Shown in pieces: positions 1 through 12,245 of a DNA stretch of 64,000 nt. The notes under the pieces were generated by a model. It saw only the letters and a list, made by a program, of their open reading frames with translations. It had not been told where the DNA came from and did no database searches. Position 1 is the first letter of the stretch, and every line of letters begins with the position of its first letter. The stretch is from Rugalucina vietnamica. Taxonomy: Eukaryota > Mollusca > Bivalvia > Lucinida > Lucinidae. The position numbers and the translations under genes were made by a program. The stretch spans positions 59,141,817-59,205,816 of the forward strand of contig OZ024872.1 in NCBI GenBank assembly GCA_964017185.1, read 5' to 3'.

Positions 1-227
1 GGTGTTGAATCTTTGTGCTGTTTGCACCTTATGTACGTTTTCATATTTCAAGTTCGGGTAACTGAGTGGCCACCTGTTGGATAATAACTGATCACTCGGC
101 TTACGATATGTTTTCTAAGTATAAGTTACCTAAGTGTTAATTAAGTTTTTTTTCCCCACCTTTGGTTTTGAAGTGGGAATTTCTTTCTGATTGCCCCATT
201 TCCTGATAATTGCCTTCTTTTTACCTT
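1..227 (+). repeat. Old 3' part of dispersed family R
   Basis: Diverged copy of the commonest interspersed family in this window, here called family R. It contains the family landmarks in order: a TGTGCTGTTTGCACCTTATG-like stretch, the CACTCGGCTTACGATATGTT block, a TTTTGAAGTGGGAATTTCTT block and a 3' end close to TTGCC..TTACCTTTTT. Younger copies end in CTTGTACCTT. The copy is cut by the window start. No coding potential was seen. Confidence 0.6.
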
Positions 228-703
228 TTTCAATATTCCTCATGGCGTTTCTTCAATACTGACCAAAATTTCGTTAACCTCAAAACACAAAAAGACAGCA
301 CCTTTCACAAAGTAGATGTAATTCTGTGTACGGTAGCCAGCCGACACCACAACTGAGGTTGTGACATCTAACCTACCTTTATTCCAAGGCGGTTCTGCTG
401 TTTTTAATAGCTATCACGTTGTCTGTTCGTTTTGTCTCTCTCTCTGTCATCATCGCTATATTTTGTGTTGATTCTAGTCGAAAAACGTACTTGCTGGGAA
501 AGAGTTTGCCATCTTGCTCTTCCTACGTCTTTTAATATTTAGTGATTTGTATTGCAATTCCATTCCCGCCTGGTGTTTATCTCGGTCGGGGTTCTAAAAA
601 CTGGATAGACTCCTGGTCTTTCCACCCTTACTTTGTTTGGCAGAAAGAATGTTTTGTGTGCATGTTAGAAATCGAAACCAAAGCTTATTGTGTACTTTCG
701 AGC
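228..703. other. Unique non-coding stretch
   Basis: AT-rich sequence without a convincing ORF, splice-site pair or recognised repeat. The open frame running through 542-892 is mostly the SINE that follows and is not taken as a gene. Confidence 0.5.
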
Positions 704-707
704 AAAA

Positions 708-989
708 CATTGCAAGCGGCCCCCGTGGCCGAGCGGTTAAGAGCGCTGTTTCTTAATCACTCGATCATCTCACCGCTGTGTCTGATGTGGGTTCGAGCCC
801 CGCTCTGGCCACATGTGAGACAAGCCAAGTTCTGCTCGCGGGTGTGCCAGGTGGTTTTTCTCGGGGTTCTCCCGTTTTCGCCCACCTACTGATTGGCCCG
901 TGCTGAAATAACCTTGAAAGGGCCGTAAAACTGAATTAAAACAAAACCAACAACAACAAAAAAAAAAAAAAAAAAAAAAAACATTGCAA
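708..989 (+). mobile_element. Intact tRNA-derived SINE with target duplication
   Basis: The body (716-980) begins with a tRNA-like head of the Ser/Leu type. A pol III A box (TGGCCGAGCGG, 726-736) and a B box (GGTTCGAGCCC, 790-800) are present at normal spacing. The unrelated body ends GCTGAAATAACCTTGAAAGG and is followed by an A-rich tail to 980. The nine-base duplication ACATTGCAA lies immediately before (707-715) and after (981-989), as expected of LINE-driven retrotransposition. Intact boxes, tail and target duplication suggest a fairly recent insertion. It cannot be a functional tRNA gene because of the poor acceptor pairing and the fused body. A 5'-truncated relative lies at 24281-24440. 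Confidence 0.9.
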
Positions 990-1558
990 TTGTCTTGCCC
1001 ATTATGATATACTGTTTAGACTTTCAATAAGCTACTATTATAGTTAGTTCACACGTGGTGTGTGGCATGATTTATATATTCGGAGCGTCGGCTTTAATTA
1101 TGAATAAGTTTTTTATTGAAAGCCAGGACCCCGAGTATTTATGCGAGATAAGGACATCTCTCATATGACTGTGGAAGATAGTTTTTATGACCTGAGGTTT
1201 CCATGCATAATTTATTATGGTATCGTTTTGCCTGATTCAGAAAGGAGAGAAAAGGTAGGCTAAAGCCGGGGCAATATGACAATATTTTTAAATATATACA
1301 ACGTTAAAACTCCAAAGATATTTTGCAGTACGAATTTGGGGAAAATAGTAAAGATGATTTTAGTTGCCCCTACTCGTACATGTAATTCGTAATGTGCAGA
1401 ATTCAAATTGGGGGGTATCTTAACCGATTTGACTAAACGAAAACACTTTACTACTTTTTAACGAAAAGGTTTTCTTCGTCTGTCGAGTCTGTGTATTGCT
1501 TTGCCCAAGACTCCGTCGGTAGTTTGTGTGGTGCTTGATGTATAACTCCTGTTTCATA
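990..1558. other. Unique non-coding stretch
   Basis: No gene, RNA or repeat recognised. Short AT-rich runs only. Confidence 0.4.
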
Positions 1559-1808
1559 ACGAAAACTTGCCCATGTAATATACAGAGATTTTTTTTAGCT
1601 TTAAAAATTGAAAATTTTCAGCTGAAAAAGTTTGATATGTTTCTTATTTTTGCTCAAAACATAGATTGTGTGTACACGTTAGAACCGCCTCGCCGAGGCG
1701 GTTCTAACGAGTACCCACAATCTATGTTTTGGAGCAAAAATAAGAAAAATAGGTATACCCTTGCATACCCCAGTTTTACTATATAAAAGTGGGGTTTGAC
1801 GGGGTATT
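1559..1808. mobile_element. Palindromic MITE, copy 1
   Basis: About 250 bp dominated by a near-perfect 106-bp palindrome (1641-1746) whose centre reads GAACCGCCTCG/CCGAGGCGGTTC. The same sequence, inverted, lies at 24490-24733, and homology starts at ACGAAAACTT and ends near a CCCC..GGGG mini-hairpin around TTTTACTATATAAA. Two copies with the same limits show that it is mobile. No ORF of its own, so non-autonomous. The superfamily is not recognised and no target duplication could be fixed. Confidence 0.7.
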
Positions 1809-3149
1809 CTTTACACGGACATGTTTGCCTGATGTATAAGCAAATACTACAGCCTAATTAAGAATGCACTACTTATAATTGGAAGGCATGGCAATATACT
1901 AATTATGTCAAGTATTCAATCAACAACACTTCTTTGTGTTGCGGCCACTGATTGGCACTTGGTTTTCCACTACGATGCTCTACCCTAGATGTGGCATGGG
2001 AACGAAACTTACGTTGTTTACATTATTTGCGGTAGCTCATAATCTTGAACCGATTGTGCATTTCTTCGGCATTAGTCCATAAGGTACTTGTTGAGCTGGA
2101 TAGTTCTGCTGGCGAACTTTGGCACAAAATACATTATGTATGTCAAATGTGTGCTATCAATCATCTTAAATTCTCATTTATCTGCTCATTTGTCAGCTTC
2201 TCAATAATACATTCAGCTGAAATATGCTGACCAGTGATTATGACATTCTTTCTGCTACTGGCCTCGTGATTAATAGTATTTGTAAGAAACGGAAGTTCCA
2301 TGCCAAAACAAAAAGGCTCATCAAAATAAGCATTCAATATAATACACACTCTGCATGCCAAAACCGATATTGACCAACACCGTAATAGTAAAGCTAACTC
2401 CGATGGGTATAATATACGCCTGAGGCACATTATAGAATATTTGTCAGCACTGAATAGTTCAAGAGGGTATTTACTTGCATTGATGAGTTATGGTAGTAAG
2501 ATGTCCATCTCACTAAAATGTTTTGTTAATAAAATGTTCAAAATATACCAAATATAAGCGTGTTTCAGTTCTATAAATGTCAGAGAATGATCGTTTTTTT
2601 TTTTTTAATGCGCAATGGCAACCACTACATTCGTATAGAAACACGATGGTAGCTGGTTCAAGAAGGCCGTTGTGTTAAAGTATATTTTCATTAATTTATC
2701 AAACGTTCGGACATCATTTTTGAGCAACAAGATCAATACTATGGAAAGATATAGAATTAAAGAAACTGGGGCGAAGTGCGTGTTTTCCAACTTATTTTGA
2801 CAATTTTTTAATAAAATCACTGGCTATTTTTCCCCCGCCCGTAGGCTATATCCTCGGAGTTAGCTAGCTCACTCCGGCGTTGGTCAAATGTCGGTTCTTG
2901 GTATGCAGAGTGTGATAATAGCTCATTAAGTGGACACTCCTATGGACCAACTCACTTTCCAACTGCTCTGTTCGTTGCAACAAAATCAAGGTTTAGACTC
3001 TTACGGGCGAGTTTTAAACGATGTATTCTTTAAAACTAAACCGCAATACGAACCTTATTTTGATCAAATATATTGACTATTTACATCAGTCTCTCAATGA
3101 AACAATTAATTTACTCAGTTTGGAAATATGTTTTTGTGTGTATCCAAAT
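1809..3149. other. Unique left flank of the array, no gene seen
   Basis: About 1.3 kb without recognisable coding exons. Small open frames (for example 2045-2230 and the minus-strand frame 2605-2820) lack protein-like composition and splice context. Homology to the macro-unit begins abruptly near 3145-3150. Confidence 0.5.
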
Positions 3150-4350
3150 ATCTAGGAAACCTTAGTGCAATAAAAATCAATCGAACTTAGTTTCCAACAA
3201 GGCAAGTCAGACCTATCTGTCACATTTCATCAGCTAAACGAGAACATGCACTAGAGGATAATTAAATGAGAATAAGACGGAAATTGAAACAAATTCTGGC
3301 AAATGAGTTCATTCGATCTATATAATTTGACTTGAAGAATCAGACAGTTTAGTTACATCACATGAGTACTGTTTTTAGGGAAAGCTCATATAGACAATGA
3401 TAAAGGTATAATCAGAATTTAACAAATGCGAGCAGCGAAATGAATGTGTCGCATAACCCAAAGGTCCTTTCATGGTCATTGTGCCAAAATATATCTCGTC
3501 CTTACTACATAGCTGAGAAGTAAAGTGTCGTCATGTAGCTTGAAATTGTTCGTGACTCGTCGCACATTTCCAGACATTTAGGAATAGGCCCTGAAGCTAT
3601 AAACTCTTTTATCCATTCTAAATGGATATTCAAACTGCTCAGAAAACTGAAACCATAAAAACGGTAAACAATGCAGATTTTGATTTGCAAAGCCTGTAAT
3701 TTATGCTTGCTGGTGATAAATTTTAGAATTCCAGCTGGTATTTGGTTCACATTTTAACAACCAATAGCAGATTAGAGTTTAGTCGCAGCTAAGTTGAGCA
3801 TGAAAAAAGTTTGATTACATCTAGACATTATGCAACAATCTGCAAATGGGAATTCATTTAATGGCGTCAAGAAACGACGAAGCTATTACCTCTGTTAGCT
3901 ATGGCGGTAATGCTGTTCTCAATATTTCAAATTTGGCATAATTCTAGTTAATGAAAAAGTTATTATCGAAAAAGTAACCTTTTTTGTTGATGAAATTGTC
4001 CATTCTCAAGGGGTATTTAATTAAATATTCATTTGATCACTCATTTATCTAATATATTTTCATCAATATTGCAGCGAGCATTTGTTATTAGATCAACTAT
4101 TATGAACAATATTTCTCTCTTGACATCATGGGTGTGCGTAAATCATTTGCCTTAAGCTTTCTCTAAATATTGCTTTGAAGAAAAGAGGATATGTACACTT
4201 AGTATCCAAAGCTCGAAATTAATCTAATGATCTTAAATCTTGTCATGTACCATCAGGGACTAGAGAACTAAAATGCGTAATACAAATTATGACTGTGTTG
4301 ACCTTGAGTAAATTTACGACAAGGTCAACTTTAGTCGCCTATTTATTTGA

Positions 4351-5511
4351 ACACTCCTACATCCATCGCCTAAAAACGGCTCCAATGGAGCTGACTGAGC
4401 CTGTAATAAATCTGAGAAAATATCTTGTAGCTTTCAATTTTTATCATCATTATCAGCAGACTGTGAAAAGAGCAATTAACAGTCTCCAGATGTCGGATAT
4501 CAGATTTCTACAGGTTTTTTTTGTTCAGTTTTCTCTTGCTCTTGGTCCATTTTGTGTTAGAAGCTAGTGGGTACTTATACATATGGGTACTCAAAATTGG
4601 GGTTATTCAAAATTGGATAGCACTTTTAAAATTTTTGAAACTATTTTCTCAAATTTTGGGCAGTTGAAATTTGTGGTCTTCAAATTTGTTAGTACCCAAA
4701 TAAAATAAACATGTGGGTACTCAAAAAGTGGATATAATGAAATATCAAATCTTGTAGGCACCCAGAATTAGTGACAAATAATAAGATATAGATATTTTAG
4801 AGATGTTAAGGTACTCGAAATATTCAATGAGTCTTCAAGTTTGAGTGTATTCAAAATAAGTGGGTATTCAAAGTGCATATAAATATGTGTTGATATTGAA
4901 ATGTTGGAAACTAATCTTGTCGTTACACAAAGCATGGACAAATTATCTTTGTCTTTACTATAAAAGTGCTCACAAAATTCAAAATTGCATAAAATTGTGG
5001 GTATTCAGATTATGCTTGTTCATGAAATTTCGAGTCAAGACTTGAAACATTAGTACGAAATTGTTGTAGTCTTGGGGTACTCATAAGATCATTAGTGTTT
5101 ATTTGTACATGTATTCGTAAATTGTAGAATTTCATGCTGTGGTGGGTACTCAACATGTGGGTACCTAAAATAATTTAATAAAACTGCACAAAGTGTACAC
5201 ATGCATATGTATTGAAATTCTCAATATTGAAAAAAGCCACCTTTAATTCTATATAGACTCAGATCAGCATTTCATTTATTCTAACCAGGCACTGCATCCA
5301 CTGTTTAATTTTGAAAAAAAGTCGAAATCAGAGGGAAATGGTATATTAAAGTTTCATCTAATTATTCTTGAAACAAACAGGTGGCTGCAACCAAGGAGTT
5401 TATCTCTGCTGCAAAAGCAATTATCTTTTTTCTAAGAATTTATTGTGACAAGCTAAATGATTAAGAAAAAACAGCAAAAACTCTGAAAACTGGCGATGGA
5501 TGTAGGAGTGT
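4351..5511. mobile_element. 1.16-kb DNA transposon-like insert, perfect 20-bp TIRs
   Basis: The ends are perfect inverted repeats: ACACTCCTACATCCATCGCC at 4351-4370 and its complement at 5492-5511. The other units run straight through this point (for example CCTATGCATCTACAGTAAATGGGG in two halves near 14567), so it is an insertion specific to unit 1. GA flanks both ends; TGA can be read if the ends are shifted by one base, so the target duplication is uncertain. The interior is AT-rich with no ORF above 61 codons wholly inside it. It holds a recurring motif, GTGGGTACTCAAAA and variants, near 4566, 4583, 4713, 4859, 4997, 5073, 5141 and 5156. Non-autonomous; superfamily not recognised. Confidence 0.85.
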
Positions 5512-8440
5512 GAATGGGGAAACAGATACCAGATCTCTGGTGAGCGTTTACAAGACCATTTGATATTCCGTTATAAATCCCTTGGTGGGATCACGAAGGT
5601 AGGTTTTTATATGATAGATTGGTTTCAGAATATCAAAGGTTCTCGTCTTTTTACAGCTATTTTATACCAATTGATATCGATTTTAACATGCCCAGGATAA
5701 CTTATCAATCATGCTTGTCCGAATTATCATTAAAATTCTGTCCAGTAAATGATAGCAATCACAGGTTTATTGCAAAATAAATTATCGAATCAACGGTTTC
5801 AGTATGTTCACAGTTGGTCAGAATTATATATGAAGATTTATGTTTAGCTTTTGATAAATAATTCTTGATGTATTTTACAACTGACCAATTTTGATTTTGA
5901 CCTTTTTGCAAAGGTCACCATTGTTTTTTATAGTTTGTTTATTTTTTCCTGTGTAAAATATTTAAATATCAAATGAATAAAGCTATAAATCACTAACAAC
6001 TAATGAACTACCTCTTGTCACTGTCTTGTAATTTTTGTTTCGTCCGATTCTACGGTGAAATATTTTTTTGACTCCAAATATATTTATTTATTACAAGCCA
6101 CATGCAGCCACATTTATTTCGGTCTCATACTTTATTATACTATCATATTTTGTCTCAAAGTAAGAAATGGAACCTGTTTACCTGCGTGAACCTTTAACGG
6201 GTCCTTTCCTGACAACGAGTGTCATACAAATCCATTATTCGTGAAACAAAAATGTATTTTGTTTTCCAACTAAGTTAAATTTAGGAACGTTTTAACCGTT
6301 TGAGATGCCCATGCGAAATTTATTTCCTGATTGCTAGGAGCGATATAATAATTTAGTGCCTGTATCTCTCACTAATCAAGACAGTATCTAATGTTATATC
6401 AGGCCAGTCTTTGAGCTTTGTTTGTTCCAGAGAACTGTATTTGTAAACAATGCAACGTATTACTGAAACACAAGAGTCGTATATAACATTGCATGTTTCA
6501 GTTTGTCCCAGAAACAGAAAAGATTTCACATGATTATACATACTTGACCTGAGGTACAATACAGATACAGTTGATAAAGAACATGATTCTAAGGTAACGT
6601 TGTCTTAAAGGCTAATTGAGAGCAGTTATTAGGTACTTGGTAGACAGGTGAACATGGAAAACAACAGGATTACTAGGAAAATCAGGATTGATATTTTGTA
6701 ATGTCTACTTCTAGACTACACAGGTGTAAATTATTGAAAAATTGCAGCAAAAATGTCTGGCTTTCACTGCCAGTTTTGTAAAGGGTCACTGATGAAGGTT
6801 CATTACCCGAAATTGTACAATATGGCCCATCTTCTCGCTTTGAATGTTTTACTGCTTCCAAAGGATCTAACAATTATTTTTTATTTGTAGTTTGGGGTCT
6901 TCTTGGATTATAAACATGTAGCTTTGAACAATGACCATTCCCATAACGTACTTTGTTGTAAATAGTACTTATACAATTTTGACTTGAGCGGGTTGAATGA
7001 AGCTCGTGAAGCTTTTATTGTACTTGATGCTGTTGTCAACTGAGCAATTAATAACTATTTACATGTTCTCAAAGTTGCGAAGATTAAGTGTACCTGCTGT
7101 TGCAAGCTTCTCTGACTAAATGCAACAGCAATGCACAAGAATTTGGAAAATTAATGACTTCTTAACATCCGATAACCTTCATCATGTTCATAGATCTGAA
7201 GTAAGTTTTATAATCTTACCTTCGTCTTTGATTGGATCTTATCTTGCCTACCTCTTAAATATGCAATTAACCTTTTACTCAGAAATAATGATGGATCTAC
7301 TACATCGTACATATATTAATGGCAATTAAAGAAAGATTTTGGTTCTAGACATATCTTTTAGCTGATTTCTTGAAGTGATTTACATTGTATTGTGTCGATG
7401 GCATGTCATTTGTCACATCAAGTTTTAATTATCGCTATCGCATGACCAAGACATCTTAATCTGCTTCTTTAACGGACTGAAGAATTTAAAATGAAATGTA
7501 TTCATAAATGTAACACTTACATTTGCCTACCCTGAATAGGTTATAGCTACAATAAGACAAGCCAGTTTCTTATCAAACCATGGCCAGTACCGCCTCTGCG
7601 AACACAAATCTTCAAGCATAGGCAATGGTCCGCTCAATGTATGCTTAAATTTAGCAATACTTTACAGAGCTTAATTTAGAATGGAATGTATTGATATATC
7701 AAAGAATATAATCTATAATCTGATATAATAGCTTAATGCTTCTTAAATCTCTGCGATCAGAAGACAGAAAAATGTTATACCAGGTGATAACTTAAGGACT
7801 CTACGAAGACACACCGCTTATTGGAAAATAGCTGCTCACTCGGCTTACGATATGTTCTCATAGTATAAATACCTGATTGTCTATTCAGTTTTCCTAAACT
7901 GATTTTTGGAGTGGGAATAGCTTTCTGATTGTGCCATTTCCGATCGATTGCCTACTTTTACCTTCAGTTTGTTGTTGCCTGATTGCTCAGGACTGAGGCG
8001 GGAAACAATGGTTATTGCAAATAATTGATTAGCTGATACATTGCATTGATAAAGCTCTATGTTTTCAGATATCTCAAATCTTTTGTAACTAGTAGTCTGT
8101 CATTTGGAATATTCTTTCCTTGATTATGTTTTGTTCTTGACATTATACATTGTCTTTATATGCTCGATATGTGGGCCAAGAATTCGAAATATATATCTTA
8201 TATATTATATCTTTGTTCTAATTATTCAATGTTTTGGTGTTGAATTTTTGTGCTGTTTACACCTTATATACTTCGTCATATATTTATTCAAGTTTGGGTA
8301 ACTGAGTGGTTACCTATTGAGAAAAAGCTGCTCATTCGGCTTACGATATGTTCTCTTAGTATAAGTACCTGATTGTCAATTTAGTGTTTTCCCACCTCGG
8401 TTTTTGGAGTGGGAATTTCTTTCGGATTGCACTATTTTCA

Positions 8441-9085
8441 TCATTGCTCTTACGAATATGAAATTCGTCACTAAGAGATGATGCATAGTATAAACATATA
8501 CCACGTCTCTGATGGGATTTGAACCCCTGTACAGAAATGCAATGCACTAACCACTGAGCCAACTAGTCGGTTTCCTGACGCTGTATGTCAGAGACTGTAC
8601 TATTGACTGAATAGCTGTACTATTTATAGAAGCTACGCATCATGTGATCTACCAACTCGACCTTTTCAACCACGGCAAATAATCTCGAATGAATGAAGAT
8701 GCAATGGGACATAACAGCCCCATTTCGAGAAAGTAATCATTTATGTTTAAGAGAACGTCATTTTATGAATTTATGACTCATCTGGTCCATTTCCGACGAG
8801 CCCATATGTTAAGAATATGAAACTCATAATTAAAGAGATGATGGATAGTTTGAAAAATATCCCCCGTCCCCGATGGGATTCGAACCCCAGGACCCCCTGG
8901 ACTAAAATCCCATGCTCTAACTACTGAGCAAAAGAGTCGACTCCCTTACGCAATATGTCAACAATTGTACTATCGATTGAATAGCTGTGCTACTTATAGA
9001 AGCTGCTCATCATGTGATCTGCCAATCCGACATTTCCAACCACGGCAGATAATCTAGAATGAATGAAGATGCAATGGGACGTAAC
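8441..9085 (-). repeat. Paired tRNA-like SINE modules, unit 1
   Basis: Two successive modules of roughly 300 bp. On the minus strand each has a tRNA-like head: in the first, an A box GTTGGCTCAGTGG (8557-8569) and a B box GGTTCAAATCC (8516-8526). In the second the B box reads GGTTCGAATCC near 8882. Each is followed on the minus strand by a shared body reaching TTCATATTCGTAAGAG or its equivalent. The doublet occurs in every unit, so it predates the array. Diverged and probably dead. Confidence 0.6.
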
Positions 9086-9280
9086 ATTGCCTACTTTCAT
9101 TGATGAAATGTACTTTTCCGTATATGTCCTACTGTGAATGTTCTAACTTTAATGCACTAGTAAGCAAGATGGATGAGTCAAACATTCTTAAAACGACCAC
9201 AGTATATTGCAATGCAATTAAAACAAATGCGAAGCCTACCTTTGGGACCGTAAAGTCAATTTAAAAATAAAACTATCTAT

Positions 9281-9724
9281 GGTTAAGAAATAGATCAGCT
9301 CTAGCAGTGAATTGTTGAGTAATAATTCACTGTTTGGAGGTCAGTTGTAAAGAAGATCAAATCTTCTTACAACTGACCGACAAACAGTGAATTATTACTC
9401 AACAATTCACGCACTTGAGCTGATCTATTTCGATTCTAACACACAATAAACGGAATAAATGTTGCTGAAACCGTCGATATCGTTCAGCTTTCCGCCATTG
9501 CATTGCAGATATCCCGCCAAATATTTGACTGTAATGCTGGTATTTACACACACTTATTACGTTTGTTGTGCGCTAAAACGACGTTTCACCGTCTAACGCT
9601 GCTTTGTGGGATAGCTGACGTCACAAATGCCGCAAAATAACGTCACGCTTATTCGCCCAGTGAAATTGTTGCACAATATAACACGTTTTTTACCATTGGC
9701 TGTATAGGCGAGGTGTGTTAGAAT
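9281..9724. mobile_element. Foldback insertion in unit 1
   Basis: The other units read CTATCTATGCTTGCAAACAA here. Unit 1 has 444 extra bases between CTATCTATG and GCAAACAA. The left third is a large hairpin with 71-nt arms (9287-9357 and 9361-9431) around a 3-nt loop. The rest is bounded by TTCTAACACAC (about 9435) and GTGTGTTAGAAT (9713-9724), a 12-bp inverted pair. This looks like a foldback or MITE, perhaps with one element nested at the edge of another. No coding capacity. Confidence 0.75.
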
Positions 9725-9975
9725 TGCAAACAATCTTCAGCGAATGCTCTTTAGAAACGGCTTACATTTGATTTATGGTAATAGAATAATGTCAGACGTA
9801 TTTCGTAATAATTCAGCATTGAGACAATATACCACACTTTAAGAGTCCCAGCAGATAGTTTTGTAGAATTCTGCATACAATATTCATACACCACACTCCT
9901 TATGGCGGCAACAGGCCTAAGCATTTTCACCAAGTTCAGTTAGGCTGCCTGAATGGGCATATAAATGGTGGTTAA

Positions 9976-10192
9976 CTCATATAAGCCCGGCGTTCCCTTT
10001 TGTGGGACATAGGCAAACAGTATAGCCCGAAATGTGACGCCGCAGAACGCGGCGTCCCATCTGGGGCTATTCTGTTTGCGCAGAGAAATTTCATCGAAAA
10101 ATAAAATAAAAAAACCATTCCTGATGTCCTTTAAAATGAAAGTGGACTCACACAATTGACAGCGATGGGAGAATCCATTCGTCAAATATGGG
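9976..10192. mobile_element. TTAA-flanked MITE, unit 1
   Basis: A 217-bp insert flanked by TTAA on both sides (9972-9975 and 10193-10196). The empty site GGTGGTTAACATACA is intact in units 3 and 4. The ends are short inverted repeats, CTCATAT and ATATGGG. Inside are nested inverted repeats around CGCCGCAGAACGCGGCG and AGCCC..GGGGCT. TTAA targets are typical of piggyBac and Kolobok superfamilies; CCC-like termini slightly favour piggyBac (inference). Unit 5 has the same insert at 58356-58567. Confidence 0.75.
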
Positions 10193-10584
10193 TTAACATA
10201 CAGACATTAATCTTTGTCATCCTAACATGCGTAGGTCACTAAAGAGAAGTGTAAACATTCTTGTGCTAGTCGTCTTTATGTTTGGGTGATTTCGTGGGCC
10301 TCTATTTATATATCTATTTCTAAACATTTAGATCTAATAAAATTAAAACTGAGATCCTCTAGGAGCAGTGAACATATTATGAGAAAGTGGATGGGCCATA
10401 CCGCGGTTTCGGCTACTTAAGCCTCTTCAGATACCATATGAATTTTACATGTAGCCAAAGACAATAACTGTAGTTTTGCATCGATTTAAATTTTTGTTTA
10501 AAGTTTTGAAGTAGTACTTGACTTGCAAACTGTACATTTACCCAATCATTCGAGTTTGTTAGAGCAAAATTGTTATAAAATAGC

Positions 10585-10720
10585 ATGGGTTTCTCAGCCG
10601 AGTGGATGATAGATGTTTCCAAGCGATCGATCTGCAATGTCTAAGAAAATAGTTGCCTGATGAAAGATTTACTCAGGTAAATCTGTGAAAATCATCTTTT
10701 CAATTCCATTGTTATTAGCG
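10585..10720. repeat. Sub-repeat E1, unit 1
   Basis: Contains GCCGAGTGGATGATAGATGT and TTTCCAAGCGATCGATC. It is paralogous to 12112-12245 about 1.5 kb away in the same unit. The pair is present in all five units, so an internal duplication preceded array formation. Confidence 0.6.
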
Positions 10721-11054
10721 GTTATATCTCTGAGTACATCTCAGCTGTTTGACAACTAGGTGTCGATTTAATGGCTCGTTTGATTCCACTGAAAACCAGC
10801 AAACTTTGCTGTCATGATCATATTGGCAAGAAACTGTAAAAAATATGTAATGGTCAGGACATTATACAAGCAGTTACTTACACAGAGAGAGCATATCGTA
10901 GGCCACAGCAAGCTATTTCCCACTATGTGGCCATTCAATTACTCGGACATAGCTAAATATAAGAGAGCGTATATAAATGGTGCAAACAGCGCAAAAAGTC
11001 AAATACAAAATAAAAAATAGGACCTTGACAGAAGTGCCACTTTGGAACGGTCAG

Positions 11055-11372
11055 TTATAATATTAAATGACAGCCCGTATGCTGTAACTGATTATTTTGT
11101 AACTGTTTGAAAGACTGATCAAGAAATTTGTTACATTGAAATGGACCAAAACCATATGCAGTTATTGTAAAAGTAAAGGACATCAACGTTAAAAGTAATG
11201 TAAGTGCCACAAGAATACCAATGGTTCTCATACGACACATACCAGGAAAACACAATGTCAATGCAGACACATTGTCATGAAATTCAGCTTTGTAAATGCG
11301 TTGGTTCAGGTCCGTAGTTGACTTTATAATGTGGCATGCAGAAAACAGGATGTACTTTAAAGGAAACACCAA
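11055..11372 (-). pseudogene. Membrane-segment-like open frame, decayed in siblings
   Basis: A 105-codon minus-strand frame with a hydrophobic stretch (ILVALTLLLTLMSFTFTI) after a polar N-terminal part (RIYKAEFHDN). The corresponding parts of units 2, 4 and 5 (29544-29744, 49830-50024, 59478-59726) keep pieces of the same peptide, but units 2 and 5 have small length changes that shift frame and unit 3 is also disrupted. It could be an exon of a former multi-span membrane protein, or chance openness in an AT-rich repeat. No family recognised and no convincing splice pair found. Confidence 0.2.
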
Positions 11373-11514
11373 ATATCATGGAATGTGACTATATATTCAA
11401 AATGAATAACAATTCGCATTATCTAATCTGATGAGTTGCAGTATCAACGACTTGCGCTAGAATTATATTGATGGTTGATATATGTTTAATAAGCATTTGT
11501 ACTGCTTTGTGGTA

Positions 11515-11900
11515 CAAGCCGGGGTTTTATAGCGACGCAGTAGAGTGCAGGCCTAGCACGCAAGAGGCCCTGGTTTGATCCTGTCAGGTCGAAATGTGAT
11601 TGGCATTGTTTTCACTTGTAACATTTGGCGCCCAACGTAAAATGACCCATCCAATGGCTAGCATCTTCCGTGTGGAAGATACTTGGAATATTTAAAAGAG
11701 ATTCTAAATCTAAAATCAAGGGGGATATGTAAAAGTGCTATGCATAATATACACTTGTAACCCTAAACCGGTTTTATAGCCACGCGGTAGAATGCAGGCC
11801 TACACGTAGCACACAAGAGATCCTTCACGGGCAAAAGGTGATAAAAGTTTTTCACCTGTTACACAATCAATGAAAATTTATCATGCACTTTCGTCCTTTT
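11515..11900 (+). repeat. Two tRNA-Ala-like SINE relics, unit 1
   Basis: Near 11520-11585 and 11765-11840 the sequence follows a tRNA plan: TATAGCGACGCAGTAGAGTG as a damaged A-box arm, CCTAGCACGCAAGAGG resembling the anticodon arm of tRNA-Ala(AGC), and GGTTTGATCC as a B-box-like element. The pair recurs in every unit (about 29990-30345, 38655-38990, 50290-50620, 59855-60240). Between them lies TTTGGCGCCCAACGT (11624-11638). Too degenerate to be tRNA genes; best read as old SINE heads. Confidence 0.5.
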
Positions 11901-12111
11901 ACAGCAACTGAGCTGATGTATATACCATACAAGAATTTTCAAGATTTAAAATACTAAATAAAGTATGTGATACTGTCCTGTCACAACAAAGCTTGTGTTA
12001 TGTGTATGCTTACAATTGTGATAGAAGTAATTCGTGGTTGTCGTATATAGTACGATATACCAAAATCACCCGTATGCTTGTGGGTGCAAAATTATGATCT
12101 AAAGTAGCAAA

Positions 12112-12245
12112 GCTTGCTCAGCCGAGTAGATAATAGACGTTTCCAAGCGACCGATCTGCACTGTCTAATATAATAGTTACCTGAAAGGTTTCCAACGGTA
12201 AGATTAGGAAAATCATTTCTTCAAATATCATAATTGAGCATTTTT
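12112..12245. repeat. Sub-repeat E2, unit 1
   Basis: Paralogue of 10585-10720. In units 3 and 4 this copy is interrupted by a MITE; here, in unit 2 and in unit 5 it is the empty site. Confidence 0.6.

Noticed and set aside
716-812. tRNA-Ser/Leu gene
   Set aside because: Good A and B boxes but no closing acceptor stem, fused to a SINE body with A tail and target duplication.
542-892. 116-codon ORF
   Set aside because: Most of its length is the SINE; no conserved protein character.
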